A stretch of 64,000 nt of DNA. Source: Ampelomyces quisqualis. Lineage: Eukaryota > Ascomycota > Dothideomycetes > Pleosporales > Phaeosphaeriaceae. Shown here one piece after another: positions 56,936 to 64,000 of this stretch. A program made the position numbers and the translations under genes. The notes under the pieces were generated by a model. That model ran no database searches and was not told the origin of the DNA. It saw only the letters and a list, made by a program, of their open reading frames with translations. Within the stretch, counting starts at the first letter, position 1; each line of letters begins with the position of its first letter. The stretch spans positions 1,550,001 to 1,614,000 of the forward strand of contig JAGTXZ010000019.1 in the NCBI GenBank assembly GCA_018398575.1, written 5' to 3'.

Positions 56936-59584
56936 ATGATGGAGCCGAGCATTCATTTCGAAGGCGATCCCCAGCGTTCTAAATCAGTTCGGGGTATCGG
57001 CGGCGTAGTCCCCATGCGCCATCGCTCCGGGTCACGTAAAACAACGCATGAAGTCAGAGTCCACGACAAAACTGCCGACGAACCAGACGATCCCGAAGAC
57101 GAAGACGCAGGGCTCCACGATGACCGCGACTATAAGCAGAAACAAGTACGTCAACTTCCATGCGCGGTTTTGCTCAGCCATGTGCATACCTGACGCCATT
57201 TAATGCTAGGTCTTCAGCGCTCGCCAAATGCTCCTACTAGCGTACCAATCTGTCGGCGTCATCTACGGAGACATAGGTACTTCGCCGCTCTACGTGTATT
57301 CGTCGACGTTTGCGGAAGCACCTGGTCGTGCGGATCTCATGGGCGCGTTGAGTTTGATAATTTGGAGCTTGACGTTGATGGTTACAGCCAAATACATCTT
57401 GATCATCTTGCGTGCAGACAATGATGGCGAGGGAGGCACGTTCAGTACGTATTCGCTGCTGTCGAGATATGTACGTATTGAGATCTCCTGGTGGAGGTGG
57501 TGGGAGATGTGCAGTGCTAATGGAGTATGTGTGCACAGACGAATATTTCCAATAGGGATCCAAGAGAGGCTACATTGATTCGTACGTACACTATACCGTG
57601 CCTGTGGAGGCGGACAAAGCGATTTCTGATAAATGATAGGTATGGAGCGACAACTCACACAAGACCTCAGCCGCTCTACAAACCATGTCCGCTCAACCAT
57701 TGAAAATACGCGGTTTTTTCGTGGCTTGCTCAAGACTATCGGAGTACTTGCCGTGTCCATGGTCATGGCTGATGGTGTACTCACGCCTGCGCAATCCGTT
57801 CTAGGCGCCGTGCAGGGCTTGACCGTCGTCAATGAGAGCATCACCAAGCCGACTGTTGTTGGCGTTACGTGTGCTATCTTAGTCGTGCTATTTGTGCTGC
57901 AGCCCCTTGGTATAAGCAAGTTGACGATGGTGTTTTCGCCGATTGTAATGGTGTGGTTGGCGTTTAATGCTGGGTTTGGCGTGTACAATCTCACAAGGTA
58001 AGTTCATACACAAAGACATGGCGAACGGGAGATTAATTGAATTTGGTTAGGTACGACTATGCCATCTTGAATGCTTTCAACCCATACTATGCTCTTGACT
58101 ACCTCATCCGCAATCAGTACATGGGATGGCGCAGTCTTGGTGGGATTTTGCTCTGCTTCACGGGCGTGGAAGCGCTGTTTGCAGATATTGGTGCGTTCAG
58201 TCGACGAGCTGTGCAGATTAGTTGGTTGGGGTATGCGTATCCCTGCCTTCTTCTTGCGTACTGTGGTCAAGCAGCACATATTAGCGAGCATCCGGATGCA
58301 TTCTCGAACCCTTTTTACAATACTGTGCCGAAAGGGTGGCTCATCCCGTCGCTTATCGTTGCGCTTGGAGCGGCCATTGTTGCGTCACAAGCCATGATCA
58401 CTGCGACTTTTCAGGTAATTCAATCATACTTCGTACCTCTGTGAGTTTGGAGATAGGCTGACAGGCAATAGCTGTTGACGCAAATCATGAAGCTCTCCTA
58501 CTTTCCCCAAGTCAAAGTCGTCCACACTTCGACGACCTACCATGGCCAAATCTATGTCCCCGCCGCAAACTGGCTCCTGATGATCGGCACCGTGGTCGTG
58601 GCAGCCGTGTACAACAACACCACATCGCTCGGTAACGCATATGGTGTATGCGTCATGTTCGTGACTTTCTTCGACACATGCATGGTCACGCTCGTTGCTG
58701 TTCTCGTGTGGCGCATCAAGCCATACTTCGTCTTCCTCCCCTGGCTCTTCATCGCGAGCCTCGACGGCACATTCTTGTCTTCTGCATTACTCAAAGTTCC
58801 CGACGGCGCATGGTTCACCATCCTCCTAGCCAGTATACTAGCCTCCATCTTCATCCTCTGGCGCTTCGGCAAAGAACAACAATGGTTCGCCGAAGCCGAA
58901 GACCGGTTTCCAACCACACACTTTGTCAAGACCAACGACGCCGGTGACCTCCAACTCACGCCGCTCTTCGGCAGCAAAACACTCACTCGCTCACAGGGCT
59001 TTGGCGTCTTCTTCGACAAAGCCGGCGAAACGACGCCGATAATTTTCAGCCAGTTTATCCGCAAACTCGTCACGGCGCCAGAAGTCGTCGTATTCTTTCA
59101 CCTCAGGCCACTCGATCAGCCGTCTGTTGCGCCCACAGAGCGATACCACGTTACGAGGCTGGCGATGGGGAATGCATATCGGCTTGTTGTCAGGCATGGA
59201 TACATGGACCAAGTCATCACACCCGACCTCGCAGCGCTCATTTACAAACAAGTACACGCACACATTGTGTCTCGCGCGCTAGATCGCGAGGGCGAGAAGT
59301 CTTCATCGTCAGGCGACGAGTCGAAATTCCCGAAGACTGCGTCGTCAGCACCTAGCTTCGGCAGTACATCGAGTCGGCTGGATGCGCTGGAGCGCGCGTT
59401 CAATCATGAAGTCTTGTATGTTATTGGCAAGGAGCAGATGAAAGTTCGCCGGGGCACGAATTGGGTGCGAAGAGGACTTTTGGAGACGTTCTTGTTTTTG
59501 AGGGAGAATACGCGCGCGAAGATTGCGAGCTTGAAGGTGCCAATGGACAAGGTTATTGAGGTGGGCTTTGTCAAGGAGGTTTGA
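56936..59584 (+). CDS. HAK1: HAK/KUP-family potassium transporter
   Basis: Six exons: 56936-57145, 57210-57470, 57539-57581, 57640-57997, 58051-58414, 58472-59584; 782 residues, normal for fungal HAK. Exon 3 is only 43 nt. A hydrophilic acidic N-terminus precedes about 12 membrane helices. The family signature is in the first helix: SVGVIYGDIGTSPLYVY. Further hallmarks are GEGGTFSTYSLLSRY, MVMADGVLTPAQSVLGA and FTGVEALFADIGAFS. The C-terminal cytosolic part (about 570-782) includes a Ser-rich insert before NHEVLYVIGKEQ. It mediates high-affinity K+ uptake, probably H+-coupled, at the plasma membrane. Start at the first of two adjacent ATGs. Confidence 0.95.
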
Positions 59585-60311
59585 TGTGGTAGGGTGAATG
59601 TAGGTAGAGAGACAGGGAGAACCGAGTGAGTTTTTTTGTTGTGAGTGATGTGTGGGAAGATTTGCAACTGGTTTGAGATGTGGGGCTTGAGTTTGCTTGA
59701 TGAGAGATTTAGGCCAAATTCGAATTCGAAAAAGCAGGTTTCGGAATTTGAGATGCTTCTGAGACTCTCAAGTGGTGTGGATTTGATGATCAAACGGATG
59801 ACGCGGTTGCTAACTACATAATTTGCTATTTTTCAAACATGTTCAACGTTAATGTGGTTACATGGCCTCCATCTCGCTCATTGAACGCTCAGCTGTTATT
59901 GATTCCCAAGGATCTCGTGCTTCAACGCGGAATTTACATGCATTGACGGAAATGGTACGTCGGCGTACGGGGACAGCTGATCGTGGCATCATAGTTGATG
60001 ATGTCGGCTCTGACTAGTTTGGCGCTACGAAGTAAGTTAACTTGCCCTAGTGTTATAATACCTACTCCATATTTTCACCCTTCTAACCGCCGAACTTGAG
60101 GAGCCAACAAGCCTGCTACCCCGACCCCGTGAAACCACGGACTACGCTGCTCAAATGCATTTACGGTCAACTCTAGCTAGGAGCTAGGCGCCTGCATGTA
60201 TAAGGGGTCCTACCTCTTACGTTCTGCCGACCCTGCTCACTCTTTCTTCCAGTTCGATCTCAATTTCAACAAGTTGTATGCGAGATTGGTGCCATTGCAC
60301 AATACAAAAAA
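59585..60311. other. Intergenic, no gene
   Basis: 3' flank of the K+ transporter and promoter of the F-box gene. A short run AATTCGAATTCGAAA is near 59,715. No RNA or repeat recognised. Confidence 0.4.
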
Positions 60312-61736
60312 ATGCAACTTCACGAACTACCCATGGAGATCATCAGCAGGATATGCAGGCACGTTGGTGTGACTTTCGCAGAGTCCAGATGGCATGAAGG
60401 CGGGTGGGCGGTTACATACCAGAACAACGACTTTCAAGCGTTGCGTTTAACATGCAAAGTAAGTTTTTTGCTATCTGGTGCTAGGTTCCAGCAATCTCGT
60501 ACTGAATCAGAACAGGACATCTACCACAAGACTGGTTACGACGCTGCAGCGCGATACAGCTTGATTTTGGAGGAGATTGAGATTCGATCGTCACTGTCGT
60601 CCCTGACTCGCCTCTCGAGACTCGCAAGTCAGCCCGCAATGCGGGACCGTATCTACAAAATATACTTGCTTGATGCGGCCATTATCGCAGACCCACCAGC
60701 TGAGGAGCGTGGTGAGCTGAGCATGTTCAACCATCTAAGCGGTTAATAACACAAGGTAGCGCAAGCGGAAAAGTTCCACACTTCCGACCAAGCCGTAGAG
60801 CTCCTAGCTGAATGCTTCTGGAATGTCGAGACTGGTAAATGCCTTGAGCGCATTGAACCTGTCCATGATTCGATGGTCGACTTGATGCTTCGTGCAATGT
60901 CGCTATGCAAATTTGCTCGGAGGCTGGCTATTGTGCCCCTGTGCCCGAATCATCTGGCTCGGGTTGGCTATCCTTGCTTGGCTGAGACACCGCAGGCTTA
61001 TCTGCCCTACATCAAGATCATTCAAATCCAGCCCTTCTTATCCTACGCGTCCAACGCGCGAGATTACAATGCTGGAGACGAGAATATCTATGGTTACCAT
61101 ATCAAAGACTACCGACCCACTTCGCCAGAATATACCAAGCTCATCACAGCTTTCAGCGAGGTGGAAAAACTGGAGTACTACGGCTGTAAACCACATCCCG
61201 CACTCAGGTTCTGTCACGGTTGCGATGATTTGTTCGCAAACACGTTCGCTGCAGCATGTTTCCCCTGCCTTAGAAAGTTTACCGTTAGCGCTGCCTTCAT
61301 CAGTGGCGGCCGCTTGCGTGCCTTCATTAAAAAGCACGCCAACTCTCTAGTCGCCATCGACATATCTAGCGTCAATTTGACAGACGGCTCGTGGGCCTCC
61401 ATTGCTCAGGGTCTTTCGAAGCTACCGCATCTAGAGAAACTCAGCCTCTGTGACTTGCGTCAAAAACACAAGGCAACATTTGACAATCGACCAACAGCGT
61501 ATTCCAGTGCCAATAGTATATTTTTGGACGAGAAGGACAACATCAAGCACTTCTTCGAAGTATTCATCACGTACTTTGGCACGGTTCAATATCTGAACCC
61601 AACACGATTCCGTAAGAGTCCTCCTAAGTGGCATCTGGCGAAGTTGTTCTCGCTGGGTACATTCAAGGGGTTTGTCAGCGGTCGACCGGGAACCAAAGCG
61701 CTCAAGCGGTACGCGGATTTGGATGATATGGACTAG
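60312..61736 (+). CDS. F-box protein, hypothetical
   Basis: Three exons: 60312-60458, 60516-60711, 60760-61736; 439 residues. Both introns (57 and 48 nt) are multiples of three; donors are GTAAGT and GTGAGC, acceptors ACAG and GTAG. The first intron has no in-frame stop, so unspliced message would add 19 residues. Residues 1-45 are an F-box (LHELPMEIISRICRHV then FQALRLTCK). The remainder resembles the degenerate leucine-rich-repeat regions of fungal F-box proteins (YIKIIQIQPFL, SLVAIDISSVNL, LPHLEKLSLCDL). Such proteins recruit substrates to SCF ubiquitin ligases via Skp1; the substrate here is unknown. These genes are lineage-expanded in Pleosporales. Confidence 0.75.
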
Positions 61737-62057
61737 GATGGATGATTTAGAAACAAGGAATCGCATGCTACGAGGCATGAAGCGTACGGCGCAAATTTAC
61801 AGTTTCTTCCAAGCCTGTTCAGACCTGTTGCAGCTACCTAAGATCGCTGTTTTCTCCGCAACTGCGGCGGCAAATTTTGCGGCGTAGGGGAATGTGGAAA
61901 GCGAAGATTCATTACGATTCCATTTTTCATTGACAGAATGAGATCTAGGGGATTGGGAACCATGTTTGATCGTCAAATATGTGATGATCGTGCTATCAAA
62001 AGCACTTCCCTTCATTGCCGGCTCTTTGTCCCGGAAGATGGAGTATCAGATCAATTT
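61737..62057. other. Convergent 3' intergenic region
   Basis: Region between the stops of the F-box and MFS genes. No gene recognised. Confidence 0.45.
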
Positions 62058-63743
62058 TTAGCTTATGTTCGAACTGTATTTTCCCATGGCTCTTATCTTC
62101 GGACCATAGAACCAGAATACGAAAGGCATTGGTATATTCATAACCGCGAAAATGCCGAATACACTTGTCGCCCACCCATTTCCCAGGCGCCGATACATTG
62201 GCGGAACAATGAGTGGGAAAGCCGCAGCGAGAACACTTCTTGCAAATGTGTTGGCCGCTATAGCACTTGCACCCCAGCGCGGAAACGTATCGATTAGGTA
62301 ATTCAACGCACTCGTGAAGATTGTGTAGTATCCAAAACCTAGCATGAAGACACCCGAGACAGGTGCGATCCAGTGAAGCCTTGAAGTCGAAGTCCAGCCA
62401 ATAATGAACAGTCCGCCCGCGAGCATTACAGATGCTATCATCATGGGCGGAAGTCGAGCCTCAGGCACCGGCTTGGAATTGTTTGCTTTGAGTGCTTTAT
62501 TGTAATAGCTTTGGTTGAATGCACTAACTGTGGCGCCGCAAATGATGCCGAGCAACACGGCCAGGAAGGGCAGTGAACTCACCAGTGGGTTCCACTGCCT
62601 GGTTTCTTCGAAAATGATGGGGAAGGAAGCAAGAGTAGCGTAGAAAACTCCATAGATGAATGAAGAGTATATGGTCATGAATAGGCAAATCGGCGTCAAT
62701 AGCATCTGGAGTGGCCGGAGTCCGAATTTGACCGCGAGTTCTTTGACCGATATGCCGGTCTCTTTCCATTCAGCATGCAAGGCCCAGTTTCCGGTTAACT
62801 TTCGAAGCCTCCGGGCTTTACGAACGAGCAGTGTCGGAACATATGATTCTTGAATGAAGATCAGATCAAGAACGAACACTGAAGCCTGTATAATGCCAGT
62901 GATCTTAACTTGTATCAGCATGTATTTAGGGGGTTCCAGATGTATGTGTAACTTACATACTCCGTCCATCTCCAGCTTATGCCCACATAGATAATGGCGC
63001 CTCCAACGACGGGACCGAGTGCCTATCGTCGTCAATACATAATTCGCGACTCGAGCAAATTGAAGAGACCTACTGGACCACCACAGACCGCAAGTGTATA
63101 TCCAACGACAGCATTACCACGTTGCGATGCCGGCCAGATGTCGACGTAAACTCCGCCAGTACAAGTAATTGGTGCAGCTCCAAAGAACCCGGTAAAGAAA
63201 CGCGTAAGCAGAACTGTTTGGATGTCCTTGGCGCATGCAGTGCCAAACGACATTACCATGGAGATGAAGAAAGGAATTAGCACTGGCCATTTCCGACCAT
63301 ATACCTCGGACAGAGGTGCCCACAGTAGAGGCCCAAATCCCCAGCTAGAGAATTGGATGTCAGATTTGAGTCGCGAAATAAGTTGCGTATCTTTGACATA
63401 CCCAAGCAATAATAGGCTTGTGCCAATCAAGGAAACCTGCGGTGACACATTGAAATGTTTTGATATTTCATTGTTCGCAGGTGCATAGCTGGGTGTCGAG
63501 ATTTAGCATGCAGTTTGACCACGGGACGGGATGATATTACGCGGTGCTTGCCCAGACAGAGCCTAAACTTGTCAAGCTATACAGCCCACTTGTGAGCACC
63601 TTCTTCGAGAATTTCCAGTTCATAGGATCTTGGGGGTCGTCCAGACCATCAAATCCTATAATGTGATTCGATTGTGCGACAATCTCTCCACTATTGGAAA
63701 AGGTTGGCACAACCGACGACTTCTCCTCAACCGATGACTTCAT
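62058..63743 (-). CDS. MFS transporter, DHA1 (drug:H+ antiporter) family
   Basis: Five exons on the minus strand: 63743-63541, 63488-63402, 63344-63074, 63022-62957, 62903-62058; 490 residues. All phases agree; introns are 51-57 nt with GT...AG ends. Start is ATG 63743; an upstream in-frame GTG is not used. A hydrophilic N-terminus with DDPQDPMNW (typical of fungal DHA1) leads into 12 predicted helices. Motif A-like LWAPLSEVYGRKWP, and motif C GGPALGPVVGG, whose codons are split by intron 3. Helices 7-12 are complete. Members export drugs, toxins or polyamines; the substrate is unknown. No neighbouring biosynthetic enzyme suggests a cluster. Confidence 0.88.
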
Positions 63744-64000
63744 CCTAATGCAGACAGAAGTGTTATCGCTTGCTGCTACACCGTGTGAGGATTTCACTGA
63801 AGACTAAAGAAGAGACACGAAAAGAAGAAATACGTAAGAGTGGGATGTACTGAGATTCGGAGAAGCATGGGGCGCGAAGTGCGCGAGGGCCGAGCGCTCC
63901 AGTACATAGAGTCAGATCCAGTTAGTGGGACTTCACCTTGCATTCATCCATTCACATTCGCCCCCATACGCACGTCATAGGCGATGCCGACCAATCCAAA
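63744..64000. promoter_or_regulatory. 5' flank of the MFS gene
   Basis: Upstream region of the minus-strand transporter, running to the window edge. It is purine-rich near 63,805-63,835 (plus strand). No motif called. Confidence 0.35.

Noticed and set aside
45643..63743. Secondary-metabolite cluster suggested by SDR, transporter and secreted enzyme
   Set aside because: No PKS, NRPS, terpene synthase or pathway regulator is present; the SDR matches a mitochondrial beta-oxidation type and the genes between are housekeeping.

Overview
The window is nuclear DNA of a filamentous ascomycete, most likely a Dothideomycete of the Pleosporales type. The basis is short introns with GTRNGT donors, fungal gene content (PAH1, TAF9, UTP11, THG1, TMA23, HAK-type K+ transporter, DHA1 MFS), and a genome split into very AT-rich repeat DNA and GC-balanced gene DNA. 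The AT-rich half carries the signature of repeat-induced point mutation (RIP): transposon reading frames remain legible, but CAA/CAG/TGG codons have become TAA/TAG and catalytic Asp codons have become Asn.

Positions 1 to about 29,560 are the RIP-affected block. From the left: a Ty1/Copia RT relic (minus strand); a small GC-balanced island at about 1,840-2,800 with one intact gene, a 140-residue secreted cysteine-containing protein that looks like an effector candidate; a 256-bp tandem repeat; an AT-rich stretch; a RIP-killed hAT transposase (minus); then a nest of Ty3/Gypsy chromodomain elements. Gypsy element 1 (plus, from 6,709) is split by Gypsy element 2 (minus, 11,555-19,583, 258-bp LTRs, 5-bp duplication GTTAC). 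After it come a further Gypsy fragment, a 5'-truncated element 3 (minus, 3' LTR 23,028-23,482), a 3' fragment of an element-2 relative, and about 2.6 kb of unclassified AT-rich DNA. Four Gypsy copies share an unexpected trait: between pol and the 3' LTR, on the strand opposite to pol, lies the relic of another reading frame with coiled-coil character, in three copies with cysteine pairs.

From about 29.8 kb the DNA is gene-rich. Order: C2H2 zinc-finger protein (+), an uncertain small membrane protein (-), SLC40/ferroportin-like transporter (+), PAH1/lipin phosphatidate phosphatase (-), membrane-anchored FN3/coiled-coil protein (+), TAF9 (+), CMC1 (-), HSD17B10-like SDR (+), UTP11 (-), THG1 with a huge inserted low-complexity segment (+), TMA23-like (-), secreted metallophosphoesterase (+), HAK/KUP potassium transporter (+), F-box protein (+) and DHA1 MFS transporter (-). 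Most are housekeeping genes with no evident cluster logic; convergent pairs are tightly packed (SDR/UTP11 stops are about 30 bp apart).

The observations most worth a second look are the effector candidate in its island, the antisense accessory frame of the Gypsy elements, the about 500-residue insertion in Thg1, and the apparently eroded C-terminal tail of the phosphoesterase. Exon boundaries were derived by hand from reading frame, splice consensus and family similarity. Nothing was searched against a database.
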